Notes under the pieces: model-generated
Seen by the model: the letters and a program-made list of their open reading frames with translations, nothing else
Database searches by the model: none
Told to the model about the DNA's origin: nothing
Shown: piece by piece, positions 9,077 to 17,624 of the stretch
Layout of the letters: the number at the start of each line of letters is the position of its first letter
Position numbering within the stretch: the stretch's first letter is position 1
Translations under genes and position numbers: made by a program
From: CAZZCN01 sp964652975
Lineage (GTDB): Bacteria; Bacillota; Clostridia; Saccharofermentanales; UBA5734
Length of the DNA: 35,770 nucleotides
Assembly (NCBI GenBank): GCA_964652975.1
Contig: CAZZCN010000026.1
Coordinates: 1 to 35,770, forward strand
Reading direction: 5' to 3'

Positions 9077-11575
9077 ATGAAAGTTTTAATAGTTGGAGGA
9101 GTTGCAGGTGGAGCCACCGCCGCAGCGAGAATGAGGCGTTTAAATGAAAGCGCAGAGATTATAATGTTTGAAAAGGGTGAATACATTTCTTTTGCTAACT
9201 GTGGCTTGCCATATTACATTGGCGGTGAGATAAAAGAAAAAGACAAACTGACATTGCAGACTCCTGAAAGTTTTAATTCCAGGTTCAATGTTGATGTCAG
9301 GGTTTTTAACGAAGTAGTTGCTGTAAACCCTCAGAACAAAAGTGTTTCCGTTTTGAATCACAAGACCGGTGAAAAGTATGAAGAATCTTATGACAAGCTT
9401 ATTCTGGCACCGGGAAGCGCGCCTTTGGTCCCGCCATTTGGACGAGATATCAAGGATAAGGTGTTTACGCTGAGAAATATTCCCGATACATTCAGGATAA
9501 AGGATTTTATTGATACACATAAGCCTAAAAGAGCTGTTGTTGTGGGCGGCGGCTACATTGGAATTGAAATGGCAGAGAATCTTAACCATGCTGGGATTGA
9601 AGTTACAATTGTTGAACTTCTTAACCATGTAATAGGACCTATTGATTACGATATGGCATGCGACGTGCATGAGCATATCAGACAGAAGGGTGTCAGACTT
9701 GTACTTGAAGATAAAGTTAATTCAATTAAAGATACAGGGAGCGAACTGGAAATTTTACTTGATAAAGAAGTGATTAAAACGGACATGCTGATTTTGTCGG
9801 TTGGTGTCTATCCCGATACAGTCATTGCGAAGGAAGCAGGGCTTGCTCTCAATCCAAGAGGAGCAATAATAGTAAATGACAATATGCAGACTTCTGATCC
9901 TGATATCTATGCAGCCGGAGATGCGGTAGAGGTAACTGATTTTGTCACAGGCAAAAAGGCTTTTGTCCCTCTTGCTGGTCCTGCTAACAAGCAAGGCAGA
10001 ATAGCAGCTGATCATATCAACGGGATTGCCAGCAGCTACAAAAAAACACAGGGAAGTGCCATACTCAAATGCTTTGACCTGACTGTAGCATGCACCGGTA
10101 TAAATGAAAGAGCCGCTCAGGAGGCAGGTATAGATTATGAAAAATCTTTTACTTATTCAGGCTCTCATGCTTCTTATTACCCTGGAGCTGTTAATATGTC
10201 AGTGAAACTCATTTTCGAAAAAGCCAATGGCAAAATACTTGGCACGCAGATTGTCGGTTTCGACGGTGTAGATAAACGGTGCGATGTTATAGCAACCGCA
10301 ATAAGAGCTGGCATGACGGTATACGATTTAACGGAGCTTGAGCTTTCTTATGCACCACCATTTTCTTCAGCTAAAGATCCCGTTAACATGGCAGGATTTG
10401 TAGCAGAAAATATTTTAACAGATAAAGTTAAAATTATTCACTGGCATGACGTTGAAAAAATAGATTTATCTAAATCAGTCCTTTTAGATATAAGAACAAA
10501 GTACGAGTACGAAAACGGATTTATTCCAGGTGCCATTAACATCCCGGTTGATTCGCTTAGGGGAAGAATAAACGATCTGGACAAATCAAAGACATACTAT
10601 GTCATTTGTCAGGTTGGGCTTAGAGGTTATATCGGCTGTAGAATATTAAGTCAGAACGGGTTTGACTGCTATAACCTGTCAGGTGGATATAGACTATATT
10701 CAAGCATTTTTGGTCGAAAAGAATCTTCGCATTCGGACAATAAGGCCGTTTCCGGAGAAAAAACCAAAGACGCTACACACAAAGAAAGCATTTTTAATGA
10801 AGAAACACAAAGTTTTACAGTTCAAAAAATCCAAATCGATGCAACCGGATTACAATGTCCAGGACCCATATTGCAACTATCAAAAGCATTGAAAGAGGCA
10901 AATGAGAATGATTTCATTGAGATATCAACCACTGACCCCGCTTTTGTATCCGACTCTCACGCGTTCTGCAGGAGGACCGGCGATTCATACATTGGGATGA
11001 CGAGCTCAAAGGGTGTTTTTGTAACAACAATTCAAAAAGGGCAAAAATCATCTGAATCAAAAGGACAAGGCAATATCCAGCTGGATGCCAGTCCTTCACA
11101 GACTGGAAATGCAAAGAATATAATAGTTTTTTCCGGTGATTTGGACAAGGCGATTGCGTCTTTTATAATTGCCAGCGCAGCGGCAGCAATGGGGCGTAAA
11201 GTGACTATGTTCTTTACATTCTGGGGCTTGAACGTATTGCGCAAAGTACAGAAGGTAAGGGTCAAGAAAGACTTTATGAGTAGAATGTTTGGAATAATGA
11301 TGCCGCGTGGAAGCAAAAAACTGGGACTTTCGAACATGAATATGTTTGGCATGGGCGCGAAAATGATAAGAGGAATCATGAAAAAGAAAAACATCAGCAG
11401 TCTTGAAGAGCTTATTACATCTGCCATGGAAAACGGGGTTGAGCTCGTTGCGTGCACAATGTCGATGGATGTAATGGGGATAAAGCAAGAGGAACTGATC
11501 GAGGGTGTACAGATCGGCGGCGCAGCTGCCATGATAGCCAATGCTGAAGAATCCGACATGTCCTTGTTCATCTAG
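9077..11575 (+). CDS. CoA-disulfide reductase-like / rhodanese / TusA / DsrE four-module fusion
   Basis: The 832-residue protein has four modules in order. Residues 1 to about 445 are a pyridine-nucleotide disulfide oxidoreductase: FAD motif VGGVAGGATAAAR, then C42 in SFANCGLPYY, the single redox cysteine of the CoA-disulfide reductase/NADH oxidase group, and a second dinucleotide motif VVVGGGYIGIEMAE. Residues about 450-545 are a rhodanese domain with C511 in ICQVGLRG. Residues about 583-655 are a TusA/SirA domain with C594 in LQCPGP. Residues about 678-832 are a DsrE/DsrF-like domain. Together they suggest NAD(P)H-driven reduction of CoA disulfide, persulfide or polysulfide, with sulfur passed between C511 and C594. 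The arrangement is known in anaerobes but its substrate is not evident here. The ATG at 9077 follows a strong GGAGG. Confidence 0.92.
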   Translation: MKVLIVGGVAGGATAAARMRRLNESAEIIMFEKGEYISFANCGLPYYIGGEIKEKDKLTLQTPESFNSRFNVDVRVFNEVVAVNPQNKSVSVLNHKTGEKYEESYDKLILAPGSAPLVPPFGRDIKDKVFTLRNIPDTFRIKDFIDTHKPKRAVVVGGGYIGIEMAENLNHAGIEVTIVELLNHVIGPIDYDMACDVHEHIRQKGVRLVLEDKVNSIKDTGSELEILLDKEVIKTDMLILSVGVYPDTVIAKEAGLALNPRGAIIVNDNMQTSDPDIYAAGDAVEVTDFVTGKKAFVPLAGPANKQGRIAADHINGIASSYKKTQGSAILKCFDLTVACTGINERAAQEAGIDYEKSFTYSGSHASYYPGAVNMSVKLIFEKANGKILGTQIVGFDGVDKRCDVIATAIRAGMTVYDLTELELSYAPPFSSAKDPVNMAGFVAENILTDKVKIIHWHDVEKIDLSKSVLLDIRTKYEYENGFIPGAINIPVDSLRGRINDLDKSKTYYVICQVGLRGYIGCRILSQNGFDCYNLSGGYRLYSSIFGRKESSHSDNKAVSGEKTKDATHKESIFNEETQSFTVQKIQIDATGLQCPGPILQLSKALKEANENDFIEISTTDPAFVSDSHAFCRRTGDSYIGMTSSKGVFVTTIQKGQKSSESKGQGNIQLDASPSQTGNAKNIIVFSGDLDKAIASFIIASAAAAMGRKVTMFFTFWGLNVLRKVQKVRVKKDFMSRMFGIMMPRGSKKLGLSNMNMFGMGAKMIRGIMKKKNISSLEELITSAMENGVELVACTMSMDVMGIKQEELIEGVQIGGAAAMIANAEESDMSLFI

Positions 11576-11705
11576 ATAGATGAAGGAATCTGACTTATCC
11601 TTTATAAACAGTTCAATTATTGACAGAGACAGATACTTCAGTCGGTGAACAAATACAGCTACAATAGGGGTAGAAGACTTGCCAAAAAAAGATATCAGAA
11701 TTTCG

Positions 11706-11750
11706 ATACCATATTTATTGATTTGATTGTCAAATCAATAAATATGGTAT
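11706..11750. repeat. 21-bp perfect inverted repeat (long hairpin)
   Basis: Positions 11706-11726 pair with 11730-11750 without a mismatch around a 3-nt loop (TTG). The arms are AT-rich and begin ATACCATATTTATTGATTTG. TTTTG follows. It lies 130 bp after the redox-fusion gene and about 240 bp before the flavoprotein gene. It could be an intrinsic terminator, possibly bidirectional, although the low GC of the stem is unusual for that. Confidence 0.75.
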
Positions 11751-11824
11751 TTTGTCAAAATGTGGAATAATATAGCTATAAATTGTAAACAATATCCTAT
11801 ATGTAAGTGTAAAATAAGTTTATT

Positions 11825-11833
11825 TGTGATATA
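11825..11833 (+). promoter_or_regulatory. Possible extended -10 promoter before the assembly gap
   Basis: TATAAT at 11828-11833 is preceded by TGA, giving an extended -10. There is no good -35 at 16-18 bp. It points toward the flavoprotein gene across the gap. Confidence 0.4.
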
Positions 11834-11836
11834 ATC

Positions 11837-11938
11837 GANNNNNNNNNNNNNNNNNNNNNNNNNNNNNNNNNNNNNNNNNNNNNNNNNNNNNNNNNNNNNN
11901 NNNNNNNNNNNNNNNNNNNNNNNNNNNNNNNNNNNNNN
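11837..11938. other. Assembly gap (about 100 N)
   Basis: The run of N marks a scaffold join of unknown true length. The upstream region of the next gene is therefore incomplete. Confidence 0.99.
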
Positions 11939-11992
11939 ATGCAGAAATATTTTATGTCTAGAACTTATGTATTTTTTAGGATGGTTATAAAA

Positions 11993-13087
11993 ATGGATTT
12001 AGAAATTATGAAGAAATTAAAAATTGGTGATATGATTGCCAGACTGCCGATTATACAAGGCGGGATGGGAGTTGGTGTATCGCTGTCAGGACTTGCCGGT
12101 GCCGTAGCCGAAAATGGCGGAATAGGGGTTATAGCCGCCGCAGGTATAGGTATGCTCAAGAAAGACGGTTCGTCAGATTTTTTGCAGGCCAACCTTTCTG
12201 CATTGCGATCTGAGATAAGAAAGGCAAGACAAAAAACCAAAGGCCTTATAGGTGTTAATATCATGGTTGCGTTAACCAATTTCACCGAAATAGCAAAAAC
12301 AGCACTCGACGAGGGTGTTGATGCGATTTTTGTTGGCGCGGGGCTGCCTCTGGATTTGCCTTCATTACTTAAAAAAACATCAAAAACAAAATTAATACCC
12401 ATAATATCTTCGGCCAAGGCAGCCAGGGTTATCATTCGAAAATGGTACGAAAAGTACAAATACCTGCCGGATGCTTTTGTCGTTGAAGGCCCAAAGGCAG
12501 GTGGTCATCTTGGATTTAAACTTGACCAGATTGATGATCCGGATTATTCTCTGGAGAAAATAGTAGTTGAGGTTATCAATGAAGTGAAGCCTTTCGAGAC
12601 CCTTTACAACAAGTCAATCCCTATTATAGCAGCTGGTGGAATATATACAGGTGAGGATATCTATAGAATTATGAAGCTCGGAGCCGCAGGCGTGCAGATG
12701 GCTACACGCTTTGTCACTTCTGAAGAATGCGATGCCTCGATCGAATTCAAAAATTCGTATATAAATGCGAAGAAAGAGGACATAGGGATTATTAAAAGTC
12801 CGGTTGGAATGCCTGGAAGAGCAATACTAAACTCGTTTATAGGCGCTGTAAACAAAGGCGAAAAAAAGCCTTTTACATGTCCTTACCACTGCATTGTAAC
12901 TTGTAAATTGCAGGAAAGTCCTTACTGCATTGCCGTTGCACTTATAAATGCACAAAAGGGGAAATTAAAGAATGGATTTGCCTTTGCAGGGGTTAACGCC
13001 TTCAGAGCTACGAAAATCGAGACAATTAAAAATGTATTTGATTCCCTGATATCAGAATACAAAACAGCGGCAAAAGCTACAGTTTGA
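11993..13087 (+). CDS. Nitronate monooxygenase-like FMN flavoprotein (NMO/FabK superfamily)
   Basis: This is a TIM-barrel FMN protein of the nitronate monooxygenase (2-nitropropane dioxygenase) superfamily, which also contains the enoyl-ACP reductase FabK. Visible are the N-terminal PIIQGGMGVGVS, the substrate-side GPKAGGHLG, and the phosphate-binding IIAAGGIYTGEDI and GAAGVQMATRFV. A cysteine-rich tail (CPYHCIVTC followed by ESPYC) is unlike classical NMOs but conserved-looking. I chose ATG 11993 (364 aa), just before LEIMKKLKIGD, with AGGA about 11 bases upstream. The frame stays open to the assembly gap at 11939, so a longer start cannot be excluded. Without fatty-acid synthesis genes beside it, FabK is less likely than an NMO-like role. 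The substrate is unknown. Confidence 0.88.
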   Translation: MDLEIMKKLKIGDMIARLPIIQGGMGVGVSLSGLAGAVAENGGIGVIAAAGIGMLKKDGSSDFLQANLSALRSEIRKARQKTKGLIGVNIMVALTNFTEIAKTALDEGVDAIFVGAGLPLDLPSLLKKTSKTKLIPIISSAKAARVIIRKWYEKYKYLPDAFVVEGPKAGGHLGFKLDQIDDPDYSLEKIVVEVINEVKPFETLYNKSIPIIAAGGIYTGEDIYRIMKLGAAGVQMATRFVTSEECDASIEFKNSYINAKKEDIGIIKSPVGMPGRAILNSFIGAVNKGEKKPFTCPYHCIVTCKLQESPYCIAVALINAQKGKLKNGFAFAGVNAFRATKIETIKNVFDSLISEYKTAAKATV

Positions 13088-13253
13088 TTTATAAAAGATT
13101 AGTGGCAGGATAATCAAGGATATAAACAATTATTGGATGTATATTTCATCGTTCGATTAACCTGATATGATTCATTAAGTAATGAAATCATAAGTTATTT
13201 GACTTTACAGTCCACTTTTTTAACACAACTCACCGATTTGGGACATTTGCGTA

Positions 13254-13282
13254 TTGACAAAACCCCGATTTTGATAGATAAT
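13254..13282 (+). promoter_or_regulatory. Promoter of the DUF177-rpmF unit
   Basis: A perfect TTGACA at 13254-13259, a 17-bp spacer and GATAAT at 13277-13282 lie 26 bp before the start codon. The upstream spacer from 13088 shows nothing else I can support. Confidence 0.7.
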
Positions 13283-13307
13283 ACTTAACGCGTCTTAGGA
13301 GGTGCAT

Positions 13308-13835
13308 ATGCGGGTTGATGTCAAACCGATTTCAAGAAACATAGGTGCTTCAATAGATATCAGTGTTACATGTAGCCCTGAAGAAATAGACCTTTCTTTT
13401 AATGGATTTGAGTTTAATCGTCCAATAGAATTACAAGGTTTGGTAACGAGTGTTTCCCAAGGGGTTATGACTTTAGCCGGTAAGTTCAAGACCGGTGTCA
13501 AGTCAAATTGTGACAGGTGTCTTGATGACGTTAACCTGGATATCGAAGATGAATTTGCTGTGTTATTTCGGTCAGTATATGACCGCGATGAGAATTTACA
13601 TGATGCGGATGATGATGAAGAAGAATCATATAGCTACGATGGCTATAGCATTGTGTTAGACAAAGCCCTGCGAGACAGTATTATCCTTGCATTGCCGTTG
13701 AAGGTCCTATGCAGTGAAGAATGCAAAGGTATATGCGAGTGGTGCAAGAAGAATCTCAACGAGGAAGAATGTCACTGTAAATCCGAAATGCAAGTGAAGA
13801 CAAACATTTTCGATGAATTGAAGAATTTGCTGTAG
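13308..13835 (+). CDS. DUF177 / YceD family protein
   Basis: This is a 175-residue member of the DUF177 (YceD) family, which is almost always encoded next to rpmF and is linked in bacteria and plants to 23S rRNA accumulation. Two cysteine groups are visible: SNCDRCLDDV near the middle and CSEECKGICEWC followed by CHC near the C-terminus, consistent with a metal-binding site. An acidic stretch (DADDDEEESY) separates them. A GTG six bases upstream at 13302 overlaps the AGGAGG ribosome binding site (13297-13302), so the ATG at 13308 is the better start. rpmF follows after 47 bp. Confidence 0.9.
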   Translation: MRVDVKPISRNIGASIDISVTCSPEEIDLSFNGFEFNRPIELQGLVTSVSQGVMTLAGKFKTGVKSNCDRCLDDVNLDIEDEFAVLFRSVYDRDENLHDADDDEEESYSYDGYSIVLDKALRDSIILALPLKVLCSEECKGICEWCKKNLNEEECHCKSEMQVKTNIFDELKNLL

Positions 13836-13882
13836 CGGTAACTTATAATAGAACCCTACGGACATTATGGAGGTGTATATAC

Positions 13883-14068
13883 ATGGCAAACCCAAAACGC
13901 AAATGGTCCCACGCAAGGACAGGTCTGAGAAGAGCAAACTGGAAGCTTAGCGTTCCCGGATTGGTTGATTGCCCGCAATGCCATACGCTCAAGATGGCTC
14001 ACAAGGTTTGTAAAACTTGTGGATTTTATGCGGGAAGAGAAATTGTCAAAATGCAGGAAGCAAAATAA
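13883..14068 (+). CDS. rpmF: 50S ribosomal protein L32
   Basis: The 61-residue protein begins MANPKRKWSHARTGLRRANW and carries two CxxC pairs (CPQC and CKTC), the zinc-binding form of L32. It is part of the large ribosomal subunit. GGAGG lies upstream of the ATG. It is co-transcribed with the DUF177 gene from the promoter at 13254-13282, and a terminator follows at 14102. Confidence 0.97.
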   Translation: MANPKRKWSHARTGLRRANWKLSVPGLVDCPQCHTLKMAHKVCKTCGFYAGREIVKMQEAK

Positions 14069-14101
14069 TTCCGGTTTTGAGAATAATCAATTTAAGACAT
14101 G

Positions 14102-14147
14102 AAGCAGTGAGGGGAAAGCTTTTTAATGTTTTTCGCTTGCTGTTTTT
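14102..14147 (+). terminator. Rho-independent terminator after rpmF
   Basis: A stem of about 13 bp pairs CAGTGAGGGGAAA with TTTTTCGCTTGCTG, with one mismatch and several G-U pairs around an AT-rich loop. It is followed by TTTTTC and further Ts. Confidence 0.6.
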
Positions 14148-14175
14148 CTTGTTTTATTAAAAGAAAAGGCAGTTA

Positions 14176-15666
14176 ATGAACAAAGACACTAAAACAGTAA
14201 AGCACTTGATATGTGCAGTTAAGAACGGTAGTATAGCTGCAGACATGCAAATAAAAGCGGGCAGTTATCTTCTTTCAATTGACGGAATACCTGTTATTGA
14301 TGTTTTTGATTATCAGATGAGAACGACAATGAGAAAGTTCAAAGTCTCGGTACAGAGCGAAAATGGTGAGATTTTAGAAGTCTTAGTCGAAAAAAACGAG
14401 TATGATGACTTAGGTCTTGAGTTTGAAAGTTATTTGATGAGCGAAAACAGAAGCTGCAAAAACAAATGTATCTTCTGTTTTATAGACCAGCTACCGCCAA
14501 ATCTAAGGGGAAGCCTTTATTTTAAGGATGACGATCTAAGACTTTCATTTTTAACAGGCAACTATGTAACACTAACCAATGTTGACGACAATGAACTTGA
14601 AAGGATATTATCCTATCGACTTTCGCCGATAAATGTCTCTGTGCACACAACTGACCCGGTATTACGAGTCGCCATGATGAAAAATAAAAATGCCGGTGCC
14701 ATAATGAATCAGCTGCGTAAAATAGTTGACGAAGGAATTGATGTCAACTGCCAGGTAGTAATATGCCCTGGCGTTAACGACGGGGCGGCACTTGAGAAAA
14801 CACTTGAAGACCTGATGACTCTGGGGGACAAAATACGCAGCATAGCACTTGTTCCCGTGGGACTTACTAAATTTAGAAACGAAAACAGCGTAGAGTCTTT
14901 GAAACCTATGGATCAATGTGATGCGATAAGAGTTGCCGAAACAGTTAAAAGCTGGCAACGAAAGTTTTTGACATTAAGAGGCGAAAGGATTGTTTTTGCT
15001 GCCGATGAGATATACATTAAAGCCGGCTTTGATTTTCCACCGCTCAAAGAATACGATGACCTTCCTCAAATAGAAAACGGAGTAGGAATGGTACCACTTT
15101 TTGTCTCGGATATGCAAAAGGGTATGGCAAAGAGATTGAAGAGACACTACAAGCAAAACCAAGAAGTCAGCAATGGTATCAAATACAAAAGCGACAGTGA
15201 TAACGGCAATTTAAGCAGCGATTGTAATAATGACACTAAAAATGACAACAACAGCAGCGACAACAGCAACAGCGACAACATCGATAGAAACGCCAATGGC
15301 AATAGAGGAAATATACTTATAATAACCGGCGTAGACGTAAAAAGATATATTTCAGCCTTTACAGAGCAGCTTTCTACGGTTTACAACATAAAATTCAAGG
15401 TCATGGCAATACCGAATCACTTTTTTGGGCAGACAGTGACCGTCGCGGGACTGGTAACCGGAAACGACATCCTTAAGGCTGTAAACGAACTTGGGTGTGC
15501 TGATAGATATGAGACAATGATAATACCACGCTGCATGTTAAGATCCGGCGAGACAGTTTTTTTGGATGACTTGAGTATAGATGAATTACAGACAAAGACA
15601 AACAAGAGAATTTTGTGCTCAGACACTGATGCAAAGAGTTTTCTGAAGCTGCTGGATAAAATTTAA
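14176..15666 (+). CDS. DUF512 family protein (PDZ-like and radical SAM-like)
   Basis: This family has an N-terminal PDZ-like segment (about residues 15-85), a radical SAM-like core and a C-terminal DUF512 domain. Its exact function is not established. The cluster C94-x3-C98-x2-C101 (CKNKCIFCF) fits a 4Fe-4S site, and LSFLTGNYVTLTN and the INVSVHTTDP region are typical. The 496-residue length exceeds the usual 430-460 because of a low-complexity Asn/Ser/Asp insert at about residues 332-379, between the radical SAM core and the last domain. The start has AAAAGG about 8 bases upstream. der follows, a neighbourhood frequent in Clostridia. Confidence 0.88.
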   Translation: MNKDTKTVKHLICAVKNGSIAADMQIKAGSYLLSIDGIPVIDVFDYQMRTTMRKFKVSVQSENGEILEVLVEKNEYDDLGLEFESYLMSENRSCKNKCIFCFIDQLPPNLRGSLYFKDDDLRLSFLTGNYVTLTNVDDNELERILSYRLSPINVSVHTTDPVLRVAMMKNKNAGAIMNQLRKIVDEGIDVNCQVVICPGVNDGAALEKTLEDLMTLGDKIRSIALVPVGLTKFRNENSVESLKPMDQCDAIRVAETVKSWQRKFLTLRGERIVFAADEIYIKAGFDFPPLKEYDDLPQIENGVGMVPLFVSDMQKGMAKRLKRHYKQNQEVSNGIKYKSDSDNGNLSSDCNNDTKNDNNSSDNSNSDNIDRNANGNRGNILIITGVDVKRYISAFTEQLSTVYNIKFKVMAIPNHFFGQTVTVAGLVTGNDILKAVNELGCADRYETMIIPRCMLRSGETVFLDDLSIDELQTKTNKRILCSDTDAKSFLKLLDKI

Positions 15667-15754
15667 GACAAAGACAACGTAAAGTTATAAGTTAAGGGAA
15701 ATGATAAAAATAAGCGACCAAAATAAAAGCAAAACATATAGTTACTTCATAACA

Positions 15755-15811
15755 AATAAGAACAAGACGTAAAATTAGTTTACAAAGAATAAGAGCAAGA
15801 CGAAAAATTAC
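15755..15811 (+). repeat. Two 24-bp imperfect direct repeats
   Basis: 15755-15778 and 15788-15811 match at 21 of 24 positions (AATAAG, then CAAGACG, then AAAATTA) with a 33-bp period. They lie in the AT-rich spacer between the DUF512 gene and der. Confidence 0.55.
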
Positions 15812-15880
15812 TTTTTAACAGGACTGAGATATTTTTGACAAAACATCAAGATTAAAACACTTGATTTGGAGGAATGTGAA

Positions 15881-17422
15881 ATGGCAAAACCTTTAGTAGC
15901 GGTAGTTGGACGACCTAATGTAGGAAAATCGACATTGTTCAATTTTCTTGTAGGTACCAGACTATCAATAGTAGATGACACACCAGGTGTTACCAGGGAC
16001 AGGATATATGCCCATGCCTCATGGCGTGACCGTGAATTTTCAGTTGTTGACACCGGCGGAATAGAGCCGACATCCCAGGATTATATACTCATTGAGATGA
16101 GACGTCAGGCACAGGTCGCTATTGATACAGCTACCGTTATATTATTCATGGTTGATGCCAAGACTGGATTGACCGCATCTGACCAGGATGTAGCAAATTT
16201 GCTGAGAAAGTCCAAAAAACCCGTTATAGTAGCAGTAAACAAGGTTGACAGGGTTGGAGAGACACCTCCGGAAGTTTATGAGTTTTACAATCTGGGAATG
16301 GGAGAAGTATTTCCAATATCCTCTGTTCACGGACTTGGAATGGGTGATTTGCTGGATGCAATATATGAGCATTTTCCTAAAGAATCAGACGAGGAAGAGA
16401 ACAGCGATGTTATATCTGTTGCTTTTATCGGCAAGCCTAATGCAGGCAAATCCTCTATCATCAATAAAATGCTTGGTTATGAAAGAGCTATTGTATCAGA
16501 TGTTCCCGGAACAACGAGAGATGCAATCGATACATATCTAGAGAATTCAAACGGGAAATATAATGTTATCGATACAGCGGGCCTGCGCAAAAAGAGCCGG
16601 ATAGACACCGGTGTCGAGAAGTACAGCATGATTAGGTCACTGGCGGCAATCGAGCGTTCAGACGTGTGTGTAATTATGATAGATGCAGTGGACAATGTTA
16701 CCGAGCAGGATACAAAAGTTGCCGGTTATGCGCATAATGAGGGTAAAGCCTGTATTATTGCAGTAAATAAGTGGGATCTCATCGAAAAGGAGACCGGTAC
16801 ACTTGAGGACTATAAGAAGAAAGTGGCAGAACATTTCTCGTTTATGTCATATGCGCCTATTATTTTTATATCCGCACTAACTGGTCAGAGGATTACACAG
16901 TTGTTTCAACTTATAAACAAGGTGTCCGAGCAGTCGCAGCTGCGCCTTACGACCGGAGTTCTGAATGACCTCATAGGAGAGGCGGTTGCAATGGTCCCTA
17001 CCCCACAGGACAAAGGTAAGCATCTAAAGATTTTCTATGCAACACAGGTCGGTGTCAAGCCTCCTCAGTTTGTGCTTTTTATCAACGACAAGAATCTGAT
17101 GCATTTTTCATACGAACGATATCTTGAGAACCAGTTCAGAAAGAACTTTGGTTTTGAAGGCACACCTATACGTCTTATCCTCAGACCCAAAGAGGAAAGG
17201 GAAATGCAAAAGAAAGGATTTACATCCGGGGGAAGACCCAAAAAAGATGTTGAAAAGCTAAAAAAGGAAGAAAACAAACATAAAGGTCCTGACAAGAAGG
17301 GCAAGGGATTTGATAAAAGAGGCAGGGTGCCTGGCAGCAAGAGCAAGGGTGAGAACGACAAGAACAAGGAACCTGACGGCAAAGGCGTGAAATCCGAAAG
17401 CCGTAAAAAGACGGCAGAGTAA
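15881..17422 (+). CDS. der: Ribosome biogenesis GTPase Der (EngA)
   Basis: Der is a tandem-GTPase 50S assembly factor. Domain 1 has GRPNVGKS (residues 10-17), DTGG and NKVD. Domain 2 has GKPNAGKS (about 184-191), DTAGLRKK and NKWD. A KH-like domain follows and is complete by about residue 440. A lysine/glycine-rich tail of about 70 residues then continues (KKGFTSGGRPKKD and onward), well beyond the usual 436-440 length. It may bind RNA, or it may be low-complexity drift. I chose ATG 15881 because GGAGGA lies directly upstream; the in-frame TTG at 15866 would place the ribosome binding site inside the gene. typA follows after an unusual repeat region. Confidence 0.97.
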   Translation: MAKPLVAVVGRPNVGKSTLFNFLVGTRLSIVDDTPGVTRDRIYAHASWRDREFSVVDTGGIEPTSQDYILIEMRRQAQVAIDTATVILFMVDAKTGLTASDQDVANLLRKSKKPVIVAVNKVDRVGETPPEVYEFYNLGMGEVFPISSVHGLGMGDLLDAIYEHFPKESDEEENSDVISVAFIGKPNAGKSSIINKMLGYERAIVSDVPGTTRDAIDTYLENSNGKYNVIDTAGLRKKSRIDTGVEKYSMIRSLAAIERSDVCVIMIDAVDNVTEQDTKVAGYAHNEGKACIIAVNKWDLIEKETGTLEDYKKKVAEHFSFMSYAPIIFISALTGQRITQLFQLINKVSEQSQLRLTTGVLNDLIGEAVAMVPTPQDKGKHLKIFYATQVGVKPPQFVLFINDKNLMHFSYERYLENQFRKNFGFEGTPIRLILRPKEEREMQKKGFTSGGRPKKDVEKLKKEENKHKGPDKKGKGFDKRGRVPGSKSKGENDKNKEPDGKGVKSESRKKTAE

Positions 17423-17430
17423 TAGAAACA

Positions 17431-17490
17431 TATTAAAAGACATATAAACATATTAAAAGACATATAAACATATTAAAAGACATATAAACA
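17431..17490 (+). repeat. Three perfect 20-bp tandem repeats
   Basis: The unit TATTAAAAGACATATAAACA occurs exactly three times in a row (17431-17450, 17451-17470, 17471-17490), starting 8 bp after the der stop. The last unit runs directly into the duplicated typA segment. Perfect identity suggests recent expansion by slippage, or gene-end recombination. Confidence 0.95.
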
Positions 17491-17591
17491 TCAGAAACAT
17501 TGCAATTGTTACGCATGTCGACCATGGCAAGACAACGCTTGCAAATGCAATGCTAAAGGGAAGCGGAATATATCGCGAGAACGAACATATA
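17486..17591 (+). pseudogene. Partial duplicate of the typA 5' end (P-loop fragment)
   Basis: This 106-bp segment aligns without gaps to 17711-17816 inside typA, with 8 mismatches (98 of 106). Translated, it gives NIRNIAIVTHVDHGKTT followed by LANAMLKGSGIYRENEH. This differs from the functional copy by four substitutions (I to V, A to T, V to A, D to N). In this frame a stop lies at 17454-17456, and no ATG, GTG or TTG occurs before 17550, so the P-loop copy is probably untranslated. It is a decaying gene fragment or an untranslated leader segment. Confidence 0.85.
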
Positions 17592-17624
17592 ATTACTTTA
17601 GAAGGGCAAAAGGTACAAAAAGAC

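Noticed and set aside
11032..11571. Minus-strand open frame of 179 codons opposite the redox fusion gene
   Set aside because: It is antisense to the conserved DsrE/TusA coding region, has no recognisable domain and no ribosome binding site. The same applies to other long antisense frames, such as those at 9140-9676 and 1245-1694.
13302..13307. GTG 13302 as the DUF177 start
   Set aside because: It overlaps the AGGAGG ribosome binding site. ATG 13308 is correctly spaced.
17431..17490. Tandem 20-bp repeats as a CRISPR array
   Set aside because: The units are directly adjacent with no spacers, and there are no cas genes nearby.
17550..17624. ATG 17550 as the typA start
   Set aside because: It lies inside the duplicated typA fragment and has no clear ribosome binding site. 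ATG 17625 has AAAAGG upstream, though the question is not fully settled.
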